Source: an uncultured Oscillospiraceae bacterium
Lineage (GTDB): Bacteria > Bacillota > Clostridia > Oscillospirales > Oscillospiraceae
Length of the DNA: 5,019 bases
Direction of reading: 5' to 3'
NCBI GenBank assembly: GCA_934659445.1
Contig: CAKUHV010000111.1
Location: 1-5,019 of the forward strand
Shown in pieces: positions 1 to 5,019 of this stretch. The notes beneath the pieces are model-generated. The model saw nothing but the letters and a program-made list of their open reading frames with translations, was not told where the DNA came from and did not search any database. A program made the translations under genes and the position numbers. How positions within the stretch are numbered: the stretch's first letter is position 1; each line of letters starts with the position of its first letter.

Positions 1-16
1 AATTACGGTGGACTTA

Positions 17-384
17 TGGTGGAGGCGGGGAGAGTTGAACTCCCGTCCGAAAACGCATCCAGGGGAACTTCTCCGGGCGCAGACGGTTATTGCGGGAGTC
101 TTGCTCTCCCCGTTCCCTTCCCCGCCGGCAAGCCGTCACGCCGCCGGGTCAGGTGAGCTTCATGATGCATGGTGCGCGCAAAGCTTAGCGCACGCACGTC
201 CGCCACTAAACGACGCCTGATCCGGGCTCGTGGCCCTTCCCGGTCAGACGGCCGCCTTTAATCAGGCAGCGTAAGCGTATTCGTTGTTGTTCTTTAATTT
301 ATAAAGAATGCCCGTTTTAAGGTGGTCGTGCGCCACCGCCCGCTATTCCCCATTCAACGTCCCCGTCGAAACCGGTACGCCCCC
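17..384 (-). ncRNA. ssrA: transfer-messenger RNA (tmRNA)
   Basis: tmRNA rescues ribosomes stalled on broken mRNAs: charged with alanine and bound by SmpB, it enters the A site and then serves as template for a degradation tag. Read on the minus strand, the 5' end GGGGGCG (384-378) pairs with CGCCTCC (27-21) to form a 7-bp acceptor stem. Its third pair is the G-U wobble recognised by alanyl-tRNA synthetase; a discriminator A and an encoded CCA (19-17) follow. The T arm is a 5-bp stem, GGGAG/CTCCC, around loop TTCAACT (44-28). The 5' domain carries the typical GGTTTCGACGGGG motif near 373-361. The tag frame ends K-N-N-N-E-Y-A-Y-A-A and a TGA at 264-262. The resume codon is probably AAG (294-292), but GGC (312-310) in the same frame cannot be excluded. 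A strong hairpin at 172-197 is likely part of the pseudoknot region. The length of 368 nt is normal. No permuted or intron-split form is seen. Confidence 0.96.
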
Positions 385-490
385 GGCTTGCCGCAAAGTC
401 CGCTTGATTCGGAACGCCATACGGGCATCCCTCGTCTCGCGTCCTTGCTCCTCGCCTTCCGGCTGCGGCCCGCGGTCACAGCTGGAGATA

Positions 491-540
491 CGGGAGGCTG
501 GAGAGATCTTGCCTCCCGGCTGGTATGGCCCAGCCGGGAG
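491..540 (-). repeat. two overlapping, mutually exclusive hairpins in the ssrA leader
   Basis: A perfect 10-bp inverted repeat is formed by 513-522 (CTCCCGGCTG) and 531-540 (CAGCCGGGAG) with an 8-nt loop. A second perfect 8-bp repeat is formed by 491-498 (CGGGAGGC) and 511-518 (GCCTCCCG) with a 12-nt loop. The two share 513-518, so one RNA molecule can form only one of them. Both lie in the 210-nt non-coding stretch between the cyclophilin gene and tmRNA, and would be transcribed if ssrA is made from an upstream promoter. Neither is followed by a T run. What they do is unknown. Confidence 0.6.
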
Positions 541-564
541 CCGAATTACGCTTCTATCATAAAA

Positions 565-582
565 GGCGGCAGAGATACCGCC
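565..582 (-). terminator. weak intrinsic terminator after the cyclophilin gene
   Basis: On the minus strand, 12 bases beyond the cyclophilin stop codon, GGCGG (582-578) pairs with CCGCC (569-565) and is followed by TTTTAT (564-559). The stem is only 5 bp and the T run is short, so read-through into ssrA is plausible. The overlapping TATGAT (561-556) resembles a -10 element for ssrA, but no good -35 lies upstream of it. Confidence 0.45.
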
Positions 583-594
583 GATCATGCGGGA

Positions 595-1113
595 TCAGAC
601 CTTTTCAGGCTCGGGATAGTCCACGCCGCAGGTGTCCACCGTGACCTTCTTCATCCGCTGCACCTGGCGGGGGCGGTCGTTCCAGTCGGTGGGGATGGCG
701 GCGATGGCGTCCACCACATCCATGCCCTCGATGACCTTGCCGAAGGCGGCATACTGGCCGTCCAGGAAGGGACCGTCGTCGTGCATGATGAAGAACTGGC
801 TTCCGGCGGAGTCGGGATGCCCGGCCCGGGCCATGGACAGCACGCCCCGCTTGTGGGACAGGTCGTTGGGCACGCCGTTCTGGGCGAACTCGCCCTTTAC
901 GGAGTAGCCGGGGCCGCCGGTGCCAGTACCCTGGGGACAGCCGCCCTGGATCATAAAGCCGGAAATGCAGCGGTGGAAGATCAGGCCGTCATAAAAGCCC
1001 TTTTTCACCAGGCTGATGAAGTTATTCACCGTATTGGGGGCGATCTCCGGGTACAGCTCCGCCTTGATGACGCCGCCGTTTTCCATCTCGATGGTCACAA
1101 TGGGATTGCTCAT
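595..1113 (-). CDS. cyclophilin-type peptidyl-prolyl cis-trans isomerase
   Basis: This 172-residue single-domain cyclophilin catalyses cis-trans isomerisation of X-Pro peptide bonds and assists protein folding. It has no signal peptide or membrane segment, so it should act in the cytoplasm. Visible signatures are FHR (46-48, with the catalytic arginine R48), FMIQGG (53-58), GSQFFI (104-109) and LDGQYAAFGKV (117-127). The tryptophan that contacts cyclosporin in human CypA is Phe116 here, and the matching histidine is Tyr121. Such changes are usual in small bacterial cyclophilins and suggest low cyclosporin affinity. The ATG start is supported by GAGAGG seven bases upstream. The gene lies 236 nt downstream of smpB on the same strand, with a small broken ORF between, and upstream of ssrA. 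The family is certain; a ppiB-type name would fit, but several paralogues usually exist. Confidence 0.95.
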   Translation of the reverse strand: MSNPIVTIEMENGGVIKAELYPEIAPNTVNNFISLVKKGFYDGLIFHRCISGFMIQGGCPQGTGTGGPGYSVKGEFAQNGVPNDLSHKRGVLSMARAGHPDSAGSQFFIMHDDGPFLDGQYAAFGKVIEGMDVVDAIAAIPTDWNDRPRQVQRMKKVTVDTCGVDYPEPEKV

Positions 1114-1128
1114 GATTGAACCTCTCTT

Positions 1129-1331
1129 TCACTTGGCCAGCGGGCCCACGCCGTGCTGGCTGAGATATTGTAGCAACAGTACGCTGTTTTCCTGGTTATC
1201 CTCGAACCGGGCCGGCACCCGCCCCCGGCAGTCTGTTGCCGCAGCAGGCGGTCAGCCCCACCAGAAAGCCCGGCGGGACGTTGCCCGGTCCCACGGGGGC
1301 CTCCAGCCGGACGGAAGGAGCGGTCCACCAT
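1129..1331 (-). pseudogene. small frameshifted ORF between smpB and the cyclophilin gene
   Basis: Two minus-strand frames in this gap look coding, with GC-rich third positions, and neither is complete alone. The upstream frame reads ...VPPGFLVGLTACCGNRLPG and then runs to a stop near 1196. The next frame reads VPARFEDNQENSVLLLQYLS... and ends at TGA 1131-1129, only 15 nt before the cyclophilin start. Removing one G from the G5 run at 1226-1222 joins them. A GTG at 1294-1292 with GGAGG (1304-1300) five bases upstream is the best start and would give a protein of about 53 residues. An ATG at 1331 is in yet another frame. The operon-like spacing on both sides suggests a real small gene that was broken or misread at the homopolymer. 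I do not recognise the family. Confidence 0.4.
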
Positions 1332-1349
1332 CCCGCTTTGCCTGTTTCC

Positions 1350-1811
1350 TTAGCGGTTGCGCATTTTGATGGCGCGGTCCATCTCGCGCTTGGCGTCCCG
1401 CTTGGCCGCGGCCTCCCGCTTGTCGTAAAGCTTTTTGCCCTTGGCAAGGCCCACCTCCAGCTTGACCCGGGGGCCCTTGAAGTAGACCGCCAGAGGGACC
1501 AGAGCGTAGCCGTCCTGCTTGACCTTGGCAAACAGTTTCAGGATCTCCCGCTTGTGCATCAGCAGGCGGCGGGGACGGCGGGGCTCTTTATTGAAGATAT
1601 TGCCCTTTTCATAGGGGCTGATATGCATCCCCAACACGGACATCTGCCCGTCCTTGATGATGCAGAAGGAGTCCTTCAGGTTGATATTGCCCAGACGGAT
1701 GGACTTGACCTCGGTGCCCGCAAGCTCGATCCCGGCCTCGTATTTCTCCTCGATGAAATAGTCGTGGTAGGCCTTGCTGTTCTTGGCCACGATCTTGACC
1801 GACTCTGCCAT
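1350..1811 (-). CDS. smpB: SsrA-binding protein SmpB
   Basis: SmpB binds the tRNA-like domain of tmRNA, stands in for the missing anticodon arm, and delivers Ala-tmRNA with EF-Tu to stalled ribosomes. The 153-residue protein has the family length and its landmarks: NSKAYHDYFI (11-20), GTEVKSIRLG (32-41), ISPYEKGNIFNKEPRRPRRL (64-83), LVPLAVYFK (104-112) and VGLAKGKKLYDKRE (120-133). The lysine- and arginine-rich tail (134-153) is expected to fold as a helix in the mRNA channel. The ATG has a near-perfect SD, AAAGGAGG (1825-1818), six bases upstream, and a strong promoter 50 bases upstream. Its RNA partner is encoded about 1 kb downstream on the same strand. It is divergent from the MATE gene. 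Confidence 0.98.
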   Translation of the reverse strand: MAESVKIVAKNSKAYHDYFIEEKYEAGIELAGTEVKSIRLGNINLKDSFCIIKDGQMSVLGMHISPYEKGNIFNKEPRRPRRLLMHKREILKLFAKVKQDGYALVPLAVYFKGPRVKLEVGLAKGKKLYDKREAAAKRDAKREMDRAIKMRNR

Positions 1812-1839
1812 AGGGCGCCTCCTTTCCTACAGGGAGGTC

Positions 1840-1868
1840 ATCATACCATATTTGCCGGAAAAAATCAA
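1840..1868 (-). promoter_or_regulatory. sigma-A promoter of smpB
   Basis: Minus strand: -35 TTGATT (1868-1863), a 17-nt spacer and -10 TATGAT (1845-1840), preceded by TGG (1848-1846), an extended -10. Transcription would begin near 1833, giving a leader of about 20 nt that carries the smpB SD. It probably also drives the downstream small ORF and cyclophilin. Confidence 0.8.
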
Positions 1869-1904
1869 GGGGAACGGCGCCCTTCGGCTCCGCTGGCCTG
1901 TTTT

Positions 1905-2007
1905 TCCCGTTTCCGCAGCAGATCACAGCCCCGGCACAAAGAATATCTGCTTCCCTTTTTCCTTCTCTTCTGTTATGATGATACTGTGGTCTTCTGCGGA
2001 AACGGGA
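1905..2007. repeat. perfect 14-bp inverted repeat flanking the MATE promoter; candidate invertible element
   Basis: The left arm TCCCGTTTCCGCAG (1905-1918) is the exact reverse complement of the right arm CTGCGGAAACGGGA (1994-2007). The arms enclose 75 bp that contain the extended -10 promoter facing the MATE gene. The MATE transcript would include only the right arm, and the smpB transcript starts left of both arms. The repeat is therefore unlikely to act as an RNA stem and should act at the DNA level, either as a recombination site pair (inverton) or as paired protein-binding sites. No short target duplication flanks it and no recombinase gene is in the window. Confidence 0.7.
1971..1979 (+). 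promoter_or_regulatory. extended -10 promoter for the MATE gene
   Basis: TGTTATGAT contains the extended -10 TG dinucleotide (1971-1972) and a -10 TATGAT (1974-1979). The -35 position (about 1951-1956, TTCCCT) is poor, so the promoter depends on the extended -10 or on an activator. The start point would be near 1986, giving a leader of about 83 nt. The promoter lies wholly between the arms of the 14-bp inverted repeat. Confidence 0.6.
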
Positions 2008-2037
2008 GCATAAGCAGGGGAGCGTTTTTACACAGAT

Positions 2038-2051
2038 ACCGGCATACCGGT
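2038..2051 (+). promoter_or_regulatory. short palindrome just before the MATE SD
   Basis: ACCGG (2038-2042) and CCGGT (2047-2051) form a 5-bp stem with a CATA loop, ending four bases before the SD. It could be a small operator or a hairpin that tunes translation. The evidence is position and symmetry only. Confidence 0.25.
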
Positions 2052-2054
2052 CAG

Positions 2055-2061
2055 AGAGAGG
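2055..2061 (+). promoter_or_regulatory. ribosome binding site fixing a TTG start
   Basis: AGAGAGG lies seven bases before the TTG at 2069. No ATG or GTG lies nearby in frame, and the protein from TTG begins at the normal MATE N-terminus, so this SD decides the start. Confidence 0.7.
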
Positions 2062-2068
2062 CGTTTGT

Positions 2069-3439
2069 TTGAAAACCAGGGGGATCGACTTCTGCAGCGG
2101 GAATATCATCAAGCAGCTGGTGCTGTTTTCCCTTCCCATCGTCATGGGGGAGCTGCTGCAAAACCTTTATAACAGCGCAGACGCCATCGTGGTGGGCAAT
2201 TTTGTAAGCAAGCAGGCCCTTGCCGCGGTGAGCATCTGCGTGGGGCCCTCCGATCTGATGGTGGGCTTTTTCAACGGCATGTCCATGGGCTCCTCCGTGG
2301 TGGTGGCCCAGTCCTTCGGCCTGCACGACCGGGAAAAGCTGCTGCGCGCCATGCGGGTGTCCTTTACCTTTTCCGTGATCTTCGGCGTTCTGGTGTCCCT
2401 GCTGGGCATCCTGTGCGCCCCTCTGCTGCTGCGGATCACCGGGGCGCAGCCGGAGGTCTTCGGGGACGCCCTGGCCTATCTGCGCGTCTATCTGTCCGGG
2501 CTGATGTTCACCGCCATCTATAACATCGGCGCAGGCATCGTCCGGGCCATCGGCGACGCGGAGGCCCCCTTCCGCATCCTGGTCGTCTCCTGCTGCGTGA
2601 ATATCGTGATGGATCTGGTCTGCGTCGGCCTGCTGTCCATGGGGGTCATCGGCGCGGCGGTGGCCACCGTGTTCTCCCAGCTGTGCTCCGTCATCCTGAT
2701 CTACCGCCGCCTGAAGCGGGAGAGCGGCGACTTCCGCCTGTCCCTGACCGAGCTGCGGCAGAATTTTGCCATCGCCCGCCGGGTGGTCACCATCGGCATC
2801 CCCTCGGGCCTTCAAAATGCCATGATCGCCATCTCCAACCTTTTCGTCTGGCGATACATCAACTCCTTCGGTACCAACGCCTCGGCGGGCATCGGCGTGG
2901 CCATGCGGCTGGACCGCTTTGTCCTGCTGCCCTGCAAGGCCTTCGGCATGACCATCACCACCTTTGTGGGGCAGAACGTAGGCGCCGGGCAGTATCGCCG
3001 CAGCCGGGCGGGCATTCTCAGCGCCATGGCTCTGGCCCTGTCCGTTACGGCGTTTATCGGCGCACTGGTGTTCCTGTTCGCCGGTCCCTGCGTCGCCCTG
3101 TTCAACTCCGACCCCGATGTGGTGGCCATCGGCGTGGCCATGATGCACACCATCATCCCCTTCTATCTGGTGCTGGACGTGCGGGAGATCCTGGCCGGCG
3201 TGCTGCGGGGCTACGGCTATACCCAGGTGCCCATGGTCATCTCGGTGATCGGCATGATCGTGGTGCGGCAGTTGTTCCTGTCCCTGACCATGCCGCAGTT
3301 CCGCGCCATCGAGCTGCTGTATTACTGCTATCCCGTGGGCTGGATCTCCACGGTGGTCCTGCTGGTGGGGTATTACTTTTACAAGCGGAAAGGCTGCGTG
3401 GGACTGGCGGAGTCTGGCAGCGGCGCCGCAGACCGGTAG
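2069..3439 (+). CDS. MATE-family multidrug/cation efflux transporter
   Basis: MATE transporters are inner-membrane antiporters that export cationic drugs, dyes and metabolites in exchange for Na+ or H+. The 456-residue product has the family length and an internal two-half design of about twelve hydrophobic segments, six before and six after a polar stretch around 214-236. Family-like motifs include LYNSADAIVVGNF (33-45), GIVRAIGDA (156-164), IPSGLQNAM (244-252), FVGQNVGAGQ (299-308), GVLRGYGYTQVPM (377-389) and YPVGWI (421-426). The arrangement resembles the NorM/DinF-like MATEs common in Clostridia. The substrate cannot be read from sequence. The gene is alone in its transcription unit, starts with TTG, and ends at a strong hairpin terminator. 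Its promoter lies between inverted repeats, so expression may be switchable. No frameshift or missing segment is seen. Confidence 0.95.
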   Translation: MKTRGIDFCSGNIIKQLVLFSLPIVMGELLQNLYNSADAIVVGNFVSKQALAAVSICVGPSDLMVGFFNGMSMGSSVVVAQSFGLHDREKLLRAMRVSFTFSVIFGVLVSLLGILCAPLLLRITGAQPEVFGDALAYLRVYLSGLMFTAIYNIGAGIVRAIGDAEAPFRILVVSCCVNIVMDLVCVGLLSMGVIGAAVATVFSQLCSVILIYRRLKRESGDFRLSLTELRQNFAIARRVVTIGIPSGLQNAMIAISNLFVWRYINSFGTNASAGIGVAMRLDRFVLLPCKAFGMTITTFVGQNVGAGQYRRSRAGILSAMALALSVTAFIGALVFLFAGPCVALFNSDPDVVAIGVAMMHTIIPFYLVLDVREILAGVLRGYGYTQVPMVISVIGMIVVRQLFLSLTMPQFRAIELLYYCYPVGWISTVVLLVGYYFYKRKGCVGLAESGSGAADR

Positions 3440-3467
3440 GAGCGGCCCCCGGGCTTCACAGAAAAGA

Positions 3468-3511
3468 GCGCGCCCCACCGGTCAGGCAACAGCCTGACCG
3501 GTGGGGCGCGC
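3468..3511. terminator. strong bidirectional hairpin terminator
   Basis: A perfect 20-bp stem (3468-3487 with 3492-3511) closes on a 4-nt loop, AACA, between the convergent MATE and small membrane-protein genes. On the minus strand it is followed by TCTTTTC (3467-3461), a good terminator tail for the small gene. On the plus strand the tail is TTCGCTT, weaker, but the very GC-rich stem should still stop MATE transcripts. Confidence 0.85.
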
Positions 3512-3526
3512 TTCGCTTCAAGGGGC

Positions 3527-3700
3527 TTATTCCTCCTCGTAGTCCTCATACTCCGAGGCGTGGCAGCCGCGGGAGATGGACTGCCGGGTCCTGCAGCACA
3601 GCTGGGCCAGCCGGTCCCAATAGGCCACCACGGCGCACACAGCAGCGGCAAAGGCCAGAGAAGCGGCGATGATCTTCAGCACGAAGCGGGCCGTTTTCAT
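3527..3700 (-). CDS. small single-pass membrane protein of unknown function
   Basis: This 57-codon gene has one hydrophobic segment (about residues 6-27) after a short basic N-terminus (MKTARF). The motif AYWDRL (26-31), a cysteine pair (C35, C36) in a basic stretch, and an acidic tyrosine-containing tail ending EYEDYEEE follow. The N-terminus could also be read as a signal peptide, but no clear cleavage motif stands out, so a membrane anchor with a small soluble tail is likelier. The ATG has AGGAGG (3715-3710) nine bases upstream, and codon third positions are GC-rich. It lies 83 nt downstream of ychF on the same strand. The gap holds only a 5-bp hairpin (3747-3759) without a T run and no convincing promoter, so co-transcription with ychF is likely. 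It ends just before the strong terminator. I do not recognise the family. Confidence 0.8.
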   Translation of the reverse strand: MKTARFVLKIIAASLAFAAAVCAVVAYWDRLAQLCCRTRQSISRGCHASEYEDYEEE

Positions 3701-3709
3701 ATTAAATTA

Positions 3710-3715
3710 CCTCCT
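3710..3715 (-). promoter_or_regulatory. ribosome binding site of the small membrane protein gene
   Basis: A consensus AGGAGG precedes the ATG at 3700 by nine AT-rich bases. It is the main evidence, besides codon bias, that this short frame is translated. Confidence 0.75.
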
Positions 3716-3783
3716 GTTTTCTGTAATGTTCTATTGATATTGTGTATTCCCTCGGGGAAACTATCCCAATTGATCAGCTTTGC

Positions 3784-4896
3784 TTACACATTAAAGCGGA
3801 AATAGATCATATCTCCGTCCTTCACCACATAGTCCTTGCCCTCGCTGCGCAGCAGCCCCTTCTCCTTGGCGGCGGCCACGGAGCCGCAGGCGATCATCTC
3901 GTCAAAATTGATGGTCTCGGCCCGGATGAAGCCGCGCTCGATGTCGGAGTGGATCTTGCCGGCGGCCTGGGGGGCCTTGGTGCCGTTTTTAATGGTCCAG
4001 GCGCGGCACTCGTCCTCGCCGTAGGTGAGGAAGGAGATCAGGCCCAGCAGGGTATAGCTGCATTGGATCAGGCGATCCAGACCGGACTTCTCGATGCCCA
4101 GCTCCTCCAGGAACATGGCGCGGTCCTCGCCGTCCAGCTCGGCAATGTCCTGCTCCAGCTTGGCGCAGATGGGCAGCACCTGGGCCCCCTCTTTCGCTGC
4201 CAAATCGGCGACGAGCTTATAATATTTGTTGGAGTCTTTGTCGGCAAAGCCGTCCTCGTCCATGTTGGCGGCGTAGATGATGGGCTTCAGGCTGAGCAGG
4301 TCGGCGGTGGCGATCAGCTCGGCGTCGTCCTTGGACTCCGTCTCGAAGGTGCGGGCGGACTTGCCCGCATCCAGATGCTCGGCCAGCGCCTTGAACAGTT
4401 CCGCCTCGTGCAGGAACTTCTTGTCCCCCTTGGCCATCTTGGCGGCCTTGTCCACCCGGCGGTTCACCATCTCCAGATCGGCCATGATCAGCTCCAGGTC
4501 GATGGTCTCAATGTCGCCAATGGGATCTACGGGAACGTTGGTGCTGGCGTCGGCGACGACGTGCATGATGTTCTCGTCATCAAAGCAACGCACCACGTGG
4601 ACGATGGCGTCTGTGCGGCGGATGTTCTCCAGAAACTTGTTGCCGAGGCCTGCGCCCTGGCTGGCGCCCTTGACCAGACCCGCGATATCCACGAACTCGA
4701 TGACCGCCGGAGTTTTTTTCTTGGGCTGGTACATCTCGGCCAGCTTGTCCAGCCGCTCGTCTGGCACAGCCACCATGCCCACATTCGGCTCGATGGTGCA
4801 GAAGGGGTAGTTGGCGCTCTCCGCGCCGGCGTTGGTAATGGCGTTGAACAGGGTGGACTTGCCGACGTTCGGCAGCCCGACGATACCTAATTTCAT
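3784..4896 (-). CDS. ychF: redox-regulated ATPase YchF (OLA1 family)
   Basis: YchF is a universally conserved TRAFAC P-loop NTPase of the Obg group that prefers ATP, associates with ribosomes, and in studied bacteria is linked to stress response and translation. The 370-residue protein is slightly longer than the E. coli form (363) and complete. Visible elements are the P-loop GLPNVGKST (7-15), the DIAG of G3 (70-73) followed by [16 protein letters not shown], the ATP-type G4 motif NMDE (211-214) in place of NKxD, and a C-terminal TGS-like domain (about 283-366, [20 protein letters not shown]...). The usual catalytic glutamine is absent, as in all HAS-type NTPases. The ATG is fixed by the family N-terminus ([10 protein letters not shown]). 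The SD AAGGAG lies 12 bases upstream, a rather long spacing. The small membrane-protein gene follows on the same strand. Confidence 0.97.
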   Translation of the reverse strand: MKLGIVGLPNVGKSTLFNAITNAGAESANYPFCTIEPNVGMVAVPDERLDKLAEMYQPKKKTPAVIEFVDIAGLVKGASQGAGLGNKFLENIRRTDAIVHVVRCFDDENIMHVVADASTNVPVDPIGDIETIDLELIMADLEMVNRRVDKAAKMAKGDKKFLHEAELFKALAEHLDAGKSARTFETESKDDAELIATADLLSLKPIIYAANMDEDGFADKDSNKYYKLVADLAAKEGAQVLPICAKLEQDIAELDGEDRAMFLEELGIEKSGLDRLIQCSYTLLGLISFLTYGEDECRAWTIKNGTKAPQAAGKIHSDIERGFIRAETINFDEMIACGSVAAAKEKGLLRSEGKDYVVKDGDMIYFRFNV

Positions 4897-4980
4897 AGTT
4901 TTCTCTATCTCCTTAAAAAGTCTTGATTTTCAAGGGCTTCCGGAATCCGGCGTGTTTGGCTTACGCCATTTTCGCATGGA
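4897..4980 (-). other. ychF 5' leader with small hairpins
   Basis: No gene is seen here. On the minus strand the leader holds GGCGT/ACGCC (around 4967-4949), CCGGATTCCGG (around 4951-4941) and CTTGA/TCAAG (around 4935-4923). The last is followed by ACTTTTTAAGG, which merges into the SD. Each stem is about 5 bp. The final one is attenuator-like but weak, and no known riboswitch class was recognised. Confidence 0.3.
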
Positions 4981-5011
4981 CTTATATGCTAGGAAACCCT
5001 GCCTGATTCAA
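4981..5011 (-). promoter_or_regulatory. tentative ychF promoter
   Basis: Minus strand: TTGAAT (5011-5006) and TATAAG (4986-4981) resemble -35 and -10 boxes, but the 19-nt spacer is long. A start near 4974 would give a leader of about 77 nt. The window ends eight bases upstream, so other promoters cannot be judged. Confidence 0.3.
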
Positions 5012-5019
5012 ATTGCCGC

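Noticed and set aside
343..588. Minus-strand 81-codon frame ending inside the tmRNA 5' end
   Set aside because: Its last residues come from the structural 5' domain of ssrA and it crosses the hairpins. It is the type of spurious ORF often called next to tmRNA.
322..1119. Plus-strand 265-codon frame across the cyclophilin gene
   Set aside because: It is the antisense shadow of a clear cyclophilin.
1905..2007. Miniature transposable element with 14-bp terminal repeats
   Set aside because: No target-site duplication at the ends, a very short length, and a functional promoter inside make an inverton or an operator pair more likely.
1995..2029. Possible attenuator in the MATE leader: weak TTCTGC/GCAGGG pairing before a T5 run at 2025-2029
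   Set aside because: The stem needs two wobble pairs, has a long loop, and does not abut the T run.
1236..2072. Plus-strand 278-codon frame across smpB
   Set aside because: It is antisense to smpB, continues through the divergent promoters, and has no recognisable domain.
2051..3478. Long minus-strand open frame (475 codons) opposite the MATE gene
   Set aside because: The translation is His/Asp/Gly/Gln-rich low complexity with no domain. It is a by-product of GC-rich codons in the real MATE gene.
3742..4890. Long plus-strand open frame (382 codons) opposite ychF
   Set aside because: It is antisense to an intact, highly conserved ychF and has a repetitive Leu/Gly/Val/His composition.
5001..5019. 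The sequence at the right edge shares about ten bases (AATCAGGCAG) with the tmRNA tag region, suggesting a repeat or attachment site
   Set aside because: The match does not extend, and in opposite contexts it is within chance for a window this size.

Overview
The window is GC-rich (roughly 60%) with strong GC preference at third codon positions, AGGAGG-type ribosome binding sites and sigma-A-like promoters. It carries the universal bacterial genes smpB, ssrA and ychF. Together with the protein sequences this points to a GC-rich gut-type Firmicute of class Clostridia, probably near Oscillospiraceae (Flavonifractor/Oscillibacter-like). That placement is an inference from style, not from a marker search.

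Layout. Positions 17-384 (minus) hold a complete tmRNA gene (ssrA) with its acceptor stem, T arm and a tag frame ending KNNNEYAYAA. Positions 385-594 are a non-coding leader with a weak terminator and a pair of overlapping, mutually exclusive hairpins. A cytoplasmic cyclophilin (595-1113, minus) follows, then a short frameshifted reading frame (about 1129-1331, minus), then smpB (1350-1811, minus) with a strong SD and a clear extended -10 promoter. The order of transcription is therefore smpB, small broken ORF, cyclophilin, ssrA: the protein and RNA halves of trans-translation sit in one directional cluster.

Positions 1812-2068 are a divergent intergenic region. It contains the smpB promoter (minus), an extended -10 promoter for the MATE gene (plus), and a perfect 14-bp inverted repeat (1905-1918 and 1994-2007) that brackets the MATE promoter. 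This has the architecture of an invertible (phase-variable) promoter and is the most interesting signal in the window. A MATE-family efflux transporter (2069-3439, plus, TTG start) follows. It ends at a perfect 20-bp hairpin terminator that it shares with a convergent gene.

On the minus strand beyond it are a 57-codon single-pass membrane protein of unknown function (3527-3700) and the ATPase gene ychF (3784-4896), 83 nt apart and probably co-transcribed. The last 123 bases are the ychF leader, with a tentative promoter at the window edge. No CRISPR array, insertion sequence, tRNA or phage gene was seen.
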